In this document: in pieces, positions 1 through 18,355 of the stretch | Position numbering within the stretch: position 1 is the first letter of the stretch | Layout: every line of letters starts with the position of its first letter | Notes under the pieces: model-generated | Told to the model about the DNA's origin: nothing | Databases searched by the model: none | Seen by the model: the letters and a program-made list of their open reading frames with translations, nothing else | Assembly: GCA_006937955.1 (NCBI GenBank) | Contig: SSNP01000135.1 | Span: 327,279 to 391,278 of the forward strand | Length of the DNA stretch: 64,000 nucleotides | Direction of reading: 5' to 3' | From: Pachypanchax playfairii | Lineage: Eukaryota; Chordata; Actinopteri; Cyprinodontiformes; Aplocheilidae | Made by a program: the position numbers and the translations under genes

Positions 1-600
1 AAGTAAATAAGGAATAAAATGTTATAAATACACAACTGTGACATGAATATTGCACAAAATGGTGATTAAAGCAGGAAATTCTTCTTGTAAACATGTGCAG
101 AAGTAATAAAACCTGATGTACTTCAGGACTCTGACATTTTAAACCAGAGTTATTTGAAAAAGTGGAAGCGATATTTACATAAAACATTAAAAACAAACTG
201 TTTTATGGTTTAAAACAGAAAAAGGTCATTGCACTCAATTAGCATCCACTTCATTGAAAGGGTTTCTATCACCATGGTTATTAATGTGGTTTAGCTTTAA
301 TAGTCAGTGCAAATTCTGCTGGAAATTTGTCCTGTTTAAAAAGGTTTGAATTTGGTCAAAGGTGTCAGAAAGGAAAATGTGCAGTGCTGCGTTTTACTCA
401 GCCGCTTGAAACAGATAATTTCCCCACTGCAGAAGGGAATTCTTCAAGATGCATTCAGGGGCTGTCTGCCTCTCATTCATGCCCATCATGTCTCATTCAC
501 TGAAATCACCAATGACACGAGTCCTCTGAGCTTCACATACATCACAGGTGAAAATAGGTGTCTAATAGGAAACTACATGTTTTCATTCTGAGTGGTTTTT
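1..600. other. 5' flank of nfkbia, nothing recognised
   Basis: AT-rich sequence without a convincing coding exon, repeat end or RNA gene. The 81-codon open frame at 346-591 has no recognisable motif and looks like chance. Distal regulatory sequence for nfkbia could lie here, but I see no clear motif cluster before about 600. Confidence 0.5.
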
Positions 601-794
601 GGAGAGTGGGGGGGGATTTTTCTCTCAAAAGCACGGCTCCGTGTGATTTCCCTGGCTGTTTCTATTCACTTGGAAATCCCCATCGTGGCTCCGCCCACAA
701 AGCTTCATATGCCAGTGCGCCTCCCATCAGACGCACCAATTCTCTCAGACTTTCATCAGAGACGCACAGAGTCGCTGAAGCGCATAAAGTCAAT
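600..794 (+). promoter_or_regulatory. nfkbia: nfkbia proximal promoter and 5' UTR
   Basis: This stretch directly precedes the nfkbia start codon. It contains one canonical NF-kB decamer (672-681), two weaker kB-like sites (around 608-621 and 643-652) and a GC-box-like CTCCGCCCAC at about 689-698. No convincing TATA box was found and the transcription start cannot be placed exactly. NF-kB-driven transcription of IkB-alpha is the known negative feedback loop in vertebrates, so clustered kB sites here fit. The assignment is inference from position and motifs. Confidence 0.6.
672..681 (-). promoter_or_regulatory. Canonical kB site upstream of nfkbia
   Basis: GGAAATCCCC on + reads GGGGATTTCC on -, matching GGGRNNYYCC at every position. 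It lies 114 bp before the ATG. A one-mismatch relative, GGGAAATCAC on -, is at 643-652, and a G-rich half-site is near 608-621. NF-kB dimers (RelA/p50) would be the expected binders. Confidence 0.65.
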
Positions 795-2622
795 ATGGAC
801 GTGCACAGAATGGTTAACAACGGACAAATGGATAATAACCTGGACAATATGGAAGGCAAGCACGGGAAAGGGCTGCCCTTCCCGGAGGAGCGTCTGGACA
901 GCGGGCTGGACTCCATCCAGGAGGACGAGCTGGTGAACGAGTTCGAGGACATGTCTTTCAAGCAGTTCCCCAGACCCGAGGAGGATTACGACCCTTGGAG
1001 GACAGCTGTGACTGAAGACGGAGATACGTAAGTGGAGTACTTTGGGATTATTACCGCCGCCGTTGCAAACTTCTTCTGCTTTTTTTGTTTTCGTGCATCA
1101 GATTATTTGTCGCATCTAAAGTTGAAAATCCGAATAAAACACACGCACGTGCAGATGCGTTGCTGCAACAGAACGCACGATGGTGTTCAAAGTTGCACAA
1201 AAAACAGATGTGTTTTAATTTTTTTCTTAGTTTGTTTTATTTGCTTGTGCGTAGTTGATTCGTGTTTTTTTTTTTTGTTGTTGTCGTTGCTTGAACCGTG
1301 CGCAGTCTGGGCGGGGCTAAAGTCCGCTGTGCGCGTTCAGGAAAGTCCCTGGCTCGATGCCAGTAACTGATAAAGCATCAGATGTGTCAAGCCACAACTG
1401 GTGGAAATAACCCGACAAAACTCCAGTCTTGCGAAACGCTCTGCTGCTCAGTCTTTGTTCTCTCAGATATGACTGAGCCCACTTCCTCTGTGTGTAGTTT
1501 CTTTTTTTAAAGCAGCTTTATTTTTTTTAACTAACCTCTGCTTTTTTCCCCTCCTCCTCTTTTACAGGCTGCTCCACTTGGCGATCATTCATGAAGCCAC
1601 TGAACATGCCCTGCAGATGATCGAACACTCTCATGGTCACTCATTCCTCAATGTTCACAACCACCAAAGACAGGTAACCATCAATAGCAAATTATCACGT
1701 CATCCCAAATCATTTTTTTAAGTATTTCCTAAGTATTAACGGAGCACGTCCTCCACAGACTGCCCTCCATCTTGCGGTGATCACTGAACAGCCCAAGCTG
1801 GTAGACAGACTCCTAAAGGCCGGCGCTGACCCGCTGCTGGCCGACAACAGCGGGAACACGCCGCTCCACATCGCCTGCAAGCAGGGCTCCCTCGCCTGCT
1901 TCGGCGTCATCACCCAGAACTGCCAGCGCCACATTACCTCCATCCTGTCTGCTCGCAACTACAGTGGTAAGCCTCGAGTCGGACAGCGTCACCCCAAAAA
2001 ACGCAACCTGAGCAATGTTTGAATCCGTCTAACTGAAATGTTTTGTCTCTCCAGGACACAATTGTCTCCACTTGGCGTCCATTAATGGTTATATATCCTT
2101 GGTGGAAAGTCTTGTTCAGCTGGGTGCAGACATCAACGCACAGGTAGGTGTCTGAGTCCAGGAGTCAAACCTTGAAATTGAAAGTCAAACACAGAAACCT
2201 AATAGTTTATTGTTCTTGTTGTCTGTAGGAGCCCTGCAGCGGGCGAACGGCGCTTCACCTGGCCGTTGATCTCCAGAACCCCACGTTAGTCTGCCGCTTG
2301 CTCGACCTCGGTGCCAATGTGAACTGCTTAAACTATGGCGGCTTCACGGCGTACCACCTGACGTACGGGCGCCACAATGACGAGATCCGGTCCCAGCTGT
2401 ATGAAAGAACGGCTCAGGACCTGAGGGAGCTCCCTGAGAGCGACTCTGGCGAGAGCGATGTGGAGTACCTGTCAGAGGACGAGGTTAGTATCTGTCTCCG
2501 AACAGGACGACAATAAACATCAAACAACACGTCAAGCAGCTGGACGTCCATAGCAAGTGTCCTTAAATTGTATTTCTTTTTCTCATCTCCAGAGTTTTGA
2601 TGACATAAGGTTCGGAAAGTAA
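795..2622 (+). CDS. nfkbia: NF-kappa-B inhibitor alpha (IkB-alpha), 6 coding exons
   Basis: Coding exons 795-1027, 1568-1673, 1759-1966, 2055-2143, 2229-2483 and 2593-2622 join in frame with GT-AG introns to give 306 aa (human protein about 317). IkB-alpha holds NF-kB dimers in the cytoplasm until IKK phosphorylates it and the SCF/proteasome route destroys it. The N-terminus carries the DSGLDS phosphodegron with Ser36 and Ser40. The only lysines before it are K22 and K25, the likely ubiquitin acceptors. Residues about 72-270 are ankyrin repeats (LLHLAI, TALHLAV, NTPLHIAC, NCLHLAS, RTALHLAV). The tail after about residue 274 is acidic and PEST-like (PESDSGESD, YLSEDE) and ends SFDDIRFGK. The ATG at 795 was chosen because the degron sits at the expected distance from it. 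psma6 follows tail-to-tail. Teleosts often keep two nfkbia copies, and I cannot say which this is. Confidence 0.95.
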
Positions 2623-3000
2623 AGAAGCTGGCGGCGTGAATGTCAAGCTGCTTCTGGGTTTTGCCAATCCAGGGTTCCCATCTTGGGACCGAGCGGGTCG
2701 CGTCCCCTCATTGGCCAAGCTACGGGCCGGCAGGTGCTGGTCCTGGGGCTCCAAAAGAGAATGAAGATGGCGTCCAGTCTGGTCGAGACTGCTGTTAAAA
2801 ACATAATGGCGAGACCATAATCTCCATATGATGCTTGTGTATAAATATATATATTGTGTATATACCAGATGTGTATTATATTGTAAATACAGAGATATAT
2901 TTTTGTACTTGGTGTGAAATTAAACACTATAAAAGTTTCATAAATATAAAGAGTTTGAACTGGTTTTATTTTAATTTCTCAACATATAAAAAGGTATGTG
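2623..3000 (+). other. nfkbia: nfkbia 3' UTR (extent inferred)
   Basis: Sequence after the stop codon, becoming very AT-rich from 2835. A variant poly(A) signal ATTAAA lies at 2919-2924, and no perfect AATAAA was found nearby, so the transcript end is an estimate. UAUAU-rich stretches at 2845-2900 could act as mRNA-stability elements, which would suit a rapidly induced transcript, but that is inference. Confidence 0.45.
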
Positions 3001-3978
3001 GCCTTTTCACGTTAAAACAATGTTTTTTCTCAAATTAAGAAAGAAGGGCGAGTCATCAACCTCGTGGAAATAAGACTATTTAAAAAAGAAAGAAGTCAGT
3101 CAGCCACATTTGGAACAGTTTGGGATTTCCTTTTGTCGGGCGAGGTCACCAGGTCTCTGAGTCACGGCTGAAAGTCCCTGAGCGGCAGAGGAGGAACATA
3201 GTGTATCGAGTCGTTCCATCCAGCGATGAGGAACAGACAGGACTGGATAAACGCACCGTGGAGGAAATGTTTCTGCAAACGTGGTGAAAATGAAACATAA
3301 AAACCCCCTCAGATTTACTGCTGTATCAGACTGACCAGGAAACACTGGCTCTCTGGGAAGTACAAGACTTCCCTGTGACATTAAGACATTTTTTCTTTCA
3401 CAGAAAAAAAAGGACTTAAAGTTACAGTGACTTGTTTCTGTGTATGAAGTAGACTGGAAAAAAAACACCCCTCTAAGAAACTTAGAGGTTGTGCTTTACT
3501 TGAACTGGAAACAGTTGCAGACAAAAAAAAAAATCTCTATTTTGGGGGATAAAATACAAGAAGTTACTGTATTTGTACATCTTACTTCATAATAGCGGCC
3601 AAAAATACCAAGAAAGAGAAAAACTGATGTCATAAAACAAGCTTGAAAGTTTAAAATGACTGTTTGATGACACATTAGCATCATTTCTGATTAATCCATT
3701 GACAAAACTCATGACTAGCTGAGTTTGACTAGAATTTCTTAACTCCCCCCCCCATCATAAACCGGAGACCATGCGTCAGCTGTGAAACAAACCTCTGAAC
3801 TATTAGGGGAATAAACTTTCCCTCTGTAACCATTTTTGTTATATTTCCGGTAAAGTCTTGAGTCTGACTAAATGTAAAGAAAAACGAGGTCAAACGAGCG
3901 CCACATCAATTAGCGTGTAGTAAAATGAAACCCAGCAGCACCTTGGTGGGTCATGTGACTTTAGCTCCAACAGAAACA
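3001..3978. other. Intergenic spacer between nfkbia and the first TTAA element
   Basis: No exon, RNA gene or recognised repeat was seen. The 122-codon minus frame at 3100-3468 and the 62-codon one at 3496-3684 show no domain and look like chance frames. Confidence 0.5.
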
Positions 3979-4551
3979 TTAAAGAGGCCATTTCATACAA
4001 ATTTCAGGACTTTGCGGTTATTTTTTAAGTATTAACCAGTAATATGAAACATTTTATATCTAAAAAACATCAGGAAACACTGATTAACAGACCTTTCAAT
4101 CTATCTGCATTAAAATTCAGCTGGTTCTAGCTCCTTCCATCAGACTTCGAGCAGCAGCTCGTTCATATTCATTATTCGAATTTGCTGGACTCTAATTGGC
4201 TAACAAACTAGCCTATCAGAGCAAGTTATACTGTTTCCTGCCCCGCTGCGCATCGCAACTTCTCTCTTCCTGTTTGCTACGTCTTATGCTACAGCTTTTA
4301 GCCAGCAGCATGCTAGGCGTGGTTTCAACTGCAGGAGCTGATGAATACTAACGAACAAAGGAGTTGTGATGAAACAGATACAGGCCGTTCGGACTCTGGT
4401 TTTATCGCCACCTGCGTAGTTTGAGAGATTAAAACTGAAAGAGAAGTTGTTGACCTGTTTTCACACCCACTATGAAGGTAAGAACACCTGTAGAGCTAAA
4501 ATATTCAACAGAAACCTCAGAAAAACAGTTTTAATGGATGGGCCTCTTTAA
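3979..4551. mobile_element. TTAA-flanked MITE, family A copy 1 (piggyBac-like)
   Basis: A non-autonomous element bounded by TTAA at 3979-3982 and 4548-4551. The left end reads AGAGGCCATTTCATAC and the right end is its inverted relative ...GGGCCTCT. The interior shares long stretches with four other copies in the window, including a block around CTAACAAACTAGCCTAT and another around CAGCAGCATGCTAGGCGTGG. It encodes no transposase. TTAA duplication plus short inverted ends is the piggyBac (or Kolobok) signature; the superfamily is inferred. Confidence 0.75.
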
Positions 4552-4662
4552 AACTTCAGCTCACAAACGCTCAGATTAAAAATGATGTTTTTGTAGGTAA
4601 TATAAAGAGGGTTAAATAAAACACAAACCACAAGGTAAAAAGTTCTTTTACTCCAAAAAGTT

Positions 4663-4675
4663 TTTATTGTTTATT
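4663..4675 (-). terminator. psma6: psma6 poly(A) signals
   Basis: Two AATAAA hexamers on the minus strand (4663-4668 and 4670-4675) lie about 120 bp past the psma6 stop codon, giving a short 3' UTR that ends before the TTAA element at 3979-4551. Confidence 0.65.
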
Positions 4676-4793
4676 GAAATAGTGGGGGGAGGGGTAAATA
4701 TACAGCAAACAAAGATAACGCCGGCCTCCATCTGAAAACTACATATCCCATCATGCTTTATGTCAATCCAACAGCTGGCAGGTCTCTGCTCAC

Positions 4794-12037
<7,244 letters not shown>

Positions 12038-12358
12038 CAGGGTTCTGCAACCTGTGGCTCTGGGGCCGCATGTGGCCCTACAGCCCCTTTGAAGTGGCTC
12101 CTTGTAACTTTGACCAAAATCAACTTAAACCTGGGTAACAACAGGAAATGGATCATTTTAGCAGTTTTTCCTTTCAGCCTCTGATAAAAGGGGCTACCTT
12201 AGACATTTTAACAAAGTAAAAGTTGTTAATATTTGTGAACGTTTAAGTAATAAATTGCAAACTACATCCATTCTCTCCTGTCATTTATGGCTCTTTACAA
12301 ATTAAATTTATTAAGAGTGATGGGGAAATTGCTCTTTCAGTCAGGTTGCTGACACCTG
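12038..12358. mobile_element. hAT-like MITE
   Basis: Starts CAGGGTTCTGCAACCTGTGG and ends with the inverted ...GGTTGCTGACACCTG. This start is typical of hAT (Charlie-type) elements that carry the phrase GGCTCTGGGGCCGCATGTGG. Flanking octamers match poorly, so any target duplication is degraded. No coding capacity. Confidence 0.55.
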
Positions 12359-13515
12359 ATCTAGGGGTCTGGGGTCTATAAGGGGTTGCATTCTATCACA
12401 GTCTTTCTACAGAAAACAATATTTGGCAGTGTTTCATTTATTGTGTCAATTGCTGCAAATAAAATGCAGTCTCTGCTCGTAAAAAACCAGCAGAATGTAC
12501 TCAGAACAGAAAGCAACATTTCTTAGTGGAGTTCACACCCAAAAAGGCAACTCCCAAACAAGTATCTAAATAAACCCAGAGCACTTTGTGGATGTGTTTC
12601 AAAGCCAAAAACTAGAAAAGGGTACCATTGTTCACACGATTAGACCTTAAGCTCCATTTTAGTCATGACTCGTCAAACCGGACTAGCTCTAATGCAAAAA
12701 CAATAAAACATTTTTTACTTCACAATATTTTATTGTTCTCAGCTAAAACTGTGCAAACAGTGTTTCCTTCAGCTGCCATGAAAATATTAAATTGGTATGA
12801 AAAAGTGTGCAGACAGTCTAGTGCAGATTTACAAGAGTCTGCAGAACCAGAAGCGAGGAACAGATGCGTTTCATAATATCCTGTTGGTAAAAACACAGAA
12901 GTATGTTCATTTCTTGCACAGGTTACAGACAGTATACTGATATGTGGTAAAGATCATCTGAACCTGCAAGTTTGAGCCAAAGCAAAACAAATGCCCCAAG
13001 CAGTTTTTAGATTCTTGATACACAGTCAAATATTAATATTTCTAACAAGATTTTTTTTGTAATTAGTTATTTCAGTTCCATTATGTTTTATTTATATAGT
13101 ATAACTAAATCTAGAATGTGTTGAATCATTAGTTCAACACAATCACTCATCCTGAACAGCACACGATGACGGTAGAAAGGAACGACTCCCTTTTAAACAG
13201 GAGGAACCTCTAGTAGAACCAGAACCAGAACCAGGATGAGACCTTCTGCTTCAGCTGACTGGGGTCTGAGCGGACAGGAAAGAGACGCAGACAAACACAG
13301 ATGAATTTGAGCCACTTGTTATGTCTATGGAAAGATAAACAGAGATAAAGTTAATAGCAGCAGCAATAATAAATACAAACATGGAGAGTTATGAGAGCAG
13401 AATGAAGAAATATGATCAGAGCAGCATAACTAAAGGAATGGATCAGGATATCCTAAGTTAACTCTGACTATATGATTGATCATGATTGATCAATCATATT
13501 GATGATTGATATGAT
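12359..13515. other. Intergenic, nothing recognised
   Basis: AT-rich sequence with no supported gene. An 82-codon frame at 12628-12876 shows no motif. Near 13465-13512 there is a tandem and partly palindromic run of TGATTGATCA-like units next to the LINE fragment. Confidence 0.45.
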
Positions 13516-14054
13516 TGGCTTCCAGTTGCAGCACGCATCAAATACAAAGCTCTGCTTCTGGCTTACCAGACTCTAACACACACAGCTCCTACTTACCTTC
13601 ACTCCTTCATCCAAACCTACATTCCCACGCGTCAGCTACGCTCAGCCGCTGAAAGACGCCTAGCGCTTCCACCACAACGTGGCATGAGATCATGTTCCAA
13701 ACTCTTCTCCTCTGTTATCCCCCGATGGTGGAACGACCTACCAAACTCGGTCCGATCCTCAGAGTCGGCAGCTACTTTTAAGAGCAGACTTAAGACGCAC
13801 CTCTTTAAAGAACACTTTCAGTCTTAATGTGAAATTGATTTATGATTTATGATAGCGATTTGGGAGTTTATCTCTACCAAAAAAAAAAAAAAAATTCATA
13901 CACCTGATGTATCAGCGTCGGAATTAAACTGGACTCCAAACAGTCCGCCTCCTTATATTGTTTCCTTCTCTTTGATTTCTTGCTTGTATGTTCTCTCAAT
14001 GTAAGTCGCTTTGGATAAAAGCGTCTGCTAAATGACAGTAGTAGTAGTAGTAGT
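13516..14054 (+). mobile_element. 3' end of an L2-type LINE, 5' truncated
   Basis: From 13516 an open frame of 103 codons ending TAA at 13825-13827 encodes the C-terminal end of a non-LTR retrotransposon polyprotein. Characteristic blocks are ARIKYKALLLAYQ, RRLALPP, WWNDLPNSVR and FKSRLKTHLFKEHF. The 3' UTR then carries the conserved L2-type tail (CGCTTTGGATAAAAGCGTCT plus GCTAAATGA) and ends in a (GTA)n tail at about 14037-14054. The polymerase core is missing, so the copy is dead. Confidence 0.8.
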
Positions 14055-14099
14055 GATCAAAAGGGAACGTTTTAAGTCTGTTCTTAAAGCTACACAAGG

Positions 14100-15115
14100 T
14101 GTCTGCCTCACCCCTCCTTTCAATCGGACGCGTAAGAGACGCGTAAACGTCAGTGAAGCGTAATACGCTTCTGTTAGCTGCCATTAAAGTCAATGGGACC
14201 ATTTCCACTGGGTGCAAAGCAGCGTAAATCTCAGAAGCGTAGTGTTGCGGTCTTTATGCAGCAGTTCTATTTTTTACACGGTACGCTTCTTACCCCTGCT
14301 TTCCACTGGATGCGTGAGCAGCACGCAATGTTTTGCTCACGCAATCAGCAGCGCGTCCCTTCCTTCCGGGAGCGCTTCACACACGTAAATCACTTGCGCA
14401 GCGTCACATCCAGCTGGTCCTGGAAGATCGTGAAATCTCATGAGAATAGTGAAAACGCGCGTGATTTTGTCAGTACTCACAACAACAAGCAGGGAGAAAG
14501 AGAAGGTATGTGGCTTATTTTCACACCACCTACGGACTTCAAACCCGTCACAGGTCATGTATTTTCTCATAGTCTGGAACGTGTCCTTTTATTTTGAAAC
14601 TTCCGGGTAAGAACGCCTGATTTCCTGTCTGGTGCAAACTAAACTGCTGAACTTCACGCAATTTAGAAGCGCACCGCGTAAAAAATAGAACTGCCGCGTA
14701 ATGCTCGCGACACTATGCTTCTGGGACGCGTCTCATGCACGCTCATGCGTGCGCAGTGGAAAGCAGGGGTTGAACACGTCAAGTTCAACAGTTTAGTTTG
14801 GACCAGACAGGAAATCAGGCGTTCGGGAAATGTAAAATACCTGAAGGTTTTAAAAGAAAAGGACACGTGCAGATTTCCGTTTGCAAGATTACAGTACGGA
14901 CATTACCGGGTTACATACAGTACCAGGTTTGAAGCTTGTAGGAGGTGTTAAAATAAACCACATACCTTCTGGATACATGTTGTCATCTCTCTCCCTGCAT
15001 TATGTTGTGTGTATTGATGAAATCACACCTGCCGGGACAAGCTGGATGGAACGCTTTACTCGTAAGCGTCTGAAATGCTCCTGGTGGGAAGGGAGGTGCA
15101 ACTGATTTTGCAAGC
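14100..15115. mobile_element. Two inverted copies of a GC-rich foldback element (family B)
   Basis: Short units of the type ACGCTTCT, GACGCGTAA and TTTCCACTGGATGCG recur in both orientations. Two copies of one element abut head-to-head. The plus copy spans about 14285-14770. A minus copy (about 14755-15115) repeats the sections CAGGAAATCAGGCGTTC, GACACGTGCAGATTTCCG and CACCAGG-like ends in reverse. Together they form an imperfect palindrome. A third copy is at 56693-57245. No transposase is present; the 134-codon frame at 14193-14597 runs through the repeats and is not considered a gene. Confidence 0.6.
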
Positions 15116-17917
15116 AAAATGCTACGCACCACTGATGTACCCCCGGATGTAAACGAGGAGTCACAGATTAAAAAGCTGATTCCACAGGAGAGGAGCCTGA
15201 TAACTAAAAGCTCTGCTTCCCATTATAGAAACCACAAGCAGACCTGCAGTCTGAGAGCAAAGTGCTCTGTTTAGAACACATGGAACAATAAGATCTCTCA
15301 TATATGATGAAGCTTGGTTATTTAAAGCTTTCCTAAGTGGGAAGTAACATTTTAAACTCTGTTCTGGATTTTACAGGAAGCCAGTAAAGTGATGCTAAGA
15401 CAGTAGAAATGTGATCTCTCCTTCTAACTCTCATCAGAACTCTGGCAGCCTTTTACAGAACTGTTTGAACATTCTGATAATATATTTGATGCTATGATTG
15501 AGAGAGAATAAGGAGGCGAGACTTTCAGGTCTCCAGCACACAGACTCTGGCTCCAAAAATACAGTAAAGCAGCACCTGTTGTTAGCTTCATTTTCCAGCA
15601 GAAGAAGACTACAAGCCTGATCTATCTATGGTAGATTTATGAGCTCTTACTGCACACCTGTGAACAATGAAACATTTATTGCAATGAATGAGGCAAAAAC
15701 ATTAGTTATTCTACAACTTGCACAAAAATAAAGAAAATAAACATGCTAAAAGTTGAAAAAAATTCCAGTGACAAAAAGAAAACAGACTTCCTTTTTAAAA
15801 AACTTTCCCTTATCACATGACAAGCCAGTGTAACCTAAGAGAACATGAAGATTTTTCATGACACAGTTTAATCTGCTGGTGAACATTTAAATCCCGTTTC
15901 CTTGTTCCTGTGCTATCACTTTCACGTGAAGGTGATAACACGAGGGATTTTCCCACCGTCCCCGGTAGATTAAAACAGCTGCACAGAGGAAGTTTACTTC
16001 CTCTTTATAAGTTACCTGCCCATCCTTACGATGACTCATAGCCCAACCAGGAGAGGTCATAATGTGCTAACAGATGTGGAATTTGATCTCTGCGATGTGA
16101 CTAAAGGTTGCTGTCTAAAATATAATAAATTTGGTTTTGTGACAGAAAGTCCCAGCTGCTAGTTGCAGTCCTAATTCCTGTTTTATGTTGTCTTTGTAAT
16201 AAATATAACATACAAGCTCTTAAATATGATTAAGCATGTAGGTAAAATATTCTAGTTTATGCAAAATATTGTTTTGCAAAAATACTGTAAACATGAATGA
16301 TGGTTTTACATTGACTGGTTTATGTAATAACACTTACTTTATTATGAAACTGACCTAGTTTGATATTTCATGACCTAGACCCCGCCCCTCACCCCCCGCA
16401 AATGCCCCTCTATTCTGATACCTCACCTTCCGCCCCCTTTCCTCTCCACTTCCCCACCTCTGCCTTCTCCCCGCTTTTGTTTTTAATCTGCTCTGAGTGT
16501 GTGGTTCGTTCAAGCTGCATCAACACAACATTTGCACACTGTAAATACACCCGATTTAAGAAAGACCCCCACCCGCATTCTAGTGAGCAGAGGCGTGGAA
16601 CAGATTTCTGCATTCTGCAGTTAGAGAGAGAAAAAAAGGCGGGGATCTCCACTGTTTCTGAAAATACATAGTCACACTACAAAGCCACAGAGGAGCTAAA
16701 GTTTTCCAAGCACAGAAGTTTAGATGTTAGCCAATGAGGGAAACATCACTGCTGTGAGTTATTTGTTGAAAAACCCTCAGAGGTGTATATGAAACATAGT
16801 AGCTTTGACTCATTTTAGCTGCTTTTTCATAACCATGGACATTTTGAAATGTAGAACACACACACAAAAAAAAATAAAAAATCCAAGCATGCTTCTCTGA
16901 ATAAATTCATTAACCTTCTGATATAAACCTCTATAAAATATATATAATCACCTAAACTAAAGAGATGGAGATTTTTAAAGGTACATTACGTCTTTACTTT
17001 CTAAGAACCTGAAGGAAATGTGCTTTTCTGCGAAAAGCTTATCTGAAATAGATAAAAATGCTCCGCATAGCAAAGATAATGAAACAAAGTCCACTTCAGG
17101 CGTGCATGTTAAAGCTGTGCATGTACTTCCTATTCTTTAGAATTTGAATTCAGTTCCTAGTAAATTATTTAGTGGGTTGAAATGTTTTAAACACACAAGT
17201 AATTGCGCGGCAGCCTCAAAGTGTAATGAAATTCAAAGTGTCACAATTACTTGGAAATGCCGGAGGTATTACTCTAATAGTTATGAGTTCAGATAAGTTA
17301 CTCCACATGGTTTCTGACAGTGCGAGATGAAGGTGCGTGCAGGTTTTGGATGTAGTGAAAAAAAAGAATTCAGCGAGAATGTTCAGGTACGATACGCAGA
17401 TCAGTATGTTCTATATATGGATGTGATTTAGCCTCTGTCCCACGAAAGAGGATTATTTGGTTTTTTTTTAATACAAAAGACAAAAAACTTGACATCCAGA
17501 GATATGTCGGGTTTTTTTTTAGCTCTTTTTTTAAGGAAAGTGCATTGAGACACAACCTTTAAAATGTTGCTGTTATGATCAAACGTCCTTCTGTGCTGCA
17601 CAAACATGGACATGTGGTTCTCACATAAAAACTTAGTATCAGTGACCAAAAGTTGAAATAAAAACACAAATAGCAGATTTTCTTACATTTTATTTGCTAG
17701 AATGATCCTGAAAACAATGTCTGATAAAAATTAATATAAATTCTTATGAGCATCCAAAAACACTACAAGTAGTTGTCCTGTTGATAAATGCACCAGCTTC
17801 ACCTCACAAATTGGCACGTCTAATAAAATACAAGCTGCATGTTTGAACACTTACATTCCATAGTAATAATGCAAAGGTGCACGGGTCAAGTGTTGTCTTT
17901 AAAAATGTCTAGGTGTT
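15116..17917. other. Gene-free spacer
   Basis: No exon, RNA gene or named repeat. There is a pyrimidine-rich stretch at about 16378-16480 (CCCGCCCCTCACC...), the source of a 103-codon frame with no domain. The remainder is AT-rich unique-looking sequence. Confidence 0.45.
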
Positions 17918-18355
17918 TTAAAGAGGCCATTTCATACAAATTTCAGGACTTATGTAATATGAAACAATTTATACATAAAAAACGCCAGGAAACACTGATT
18001 AACAGACCTTTCAATCTGTCTGCATTAAAATTCCGGTTGTTCCGGCTCCTTCCATCAGGCTGCTTCGGCAGCAGCTCGTTCATATTCATTAGCCATCAAA
18101 TTTGCTGGACTCTGATTGGCTAACAAACTAGCCTATGAGAGCAAGGTATACTGTTTCCTGCCCCTCTGCGTATGGCAATGTCAGACGTACTCTCTTCCTG
18201 TTTGATACGTCTTATGCTAACAGCTTTTAGCCAGCAGCATGCTAGGTGTGGTTTCAACCTACTATGAACCTACTATGAAGGTAAGAACACCAGTGGAGCT
18301 AAAATATTCAACAGAAACCTCAGAAAAAATGTTTTTAATGGAAGAGCCTCTTTAA
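17918..18355. mobile_element. TTAA-flanked MITE, family A copy 2
   Basis: TTAA at 17918-17921 and 18352-18355, starting AGAGGCCATTTCATAC and ending ...GGAAGAGCCTCT. Same family as 3979-4551. This copy is shorter (438 bp) because part of the 3' interior, the block around the GATACAGGCCGTTC phrase, is deleted. Confidence 0.75.

Noticed and set aside
14193..14597. 134-codon frame
   Set aside because: Runs through inverted-repeat transposon sequence, has no domain, and is interrupted in the sister copy at 56.7 kb.
16360..16671. 103-codon Pro/Ser-rich frame
   Set aside because: Arises from a pyrimidine-rich low-complexity stretch, no domain or splice context.
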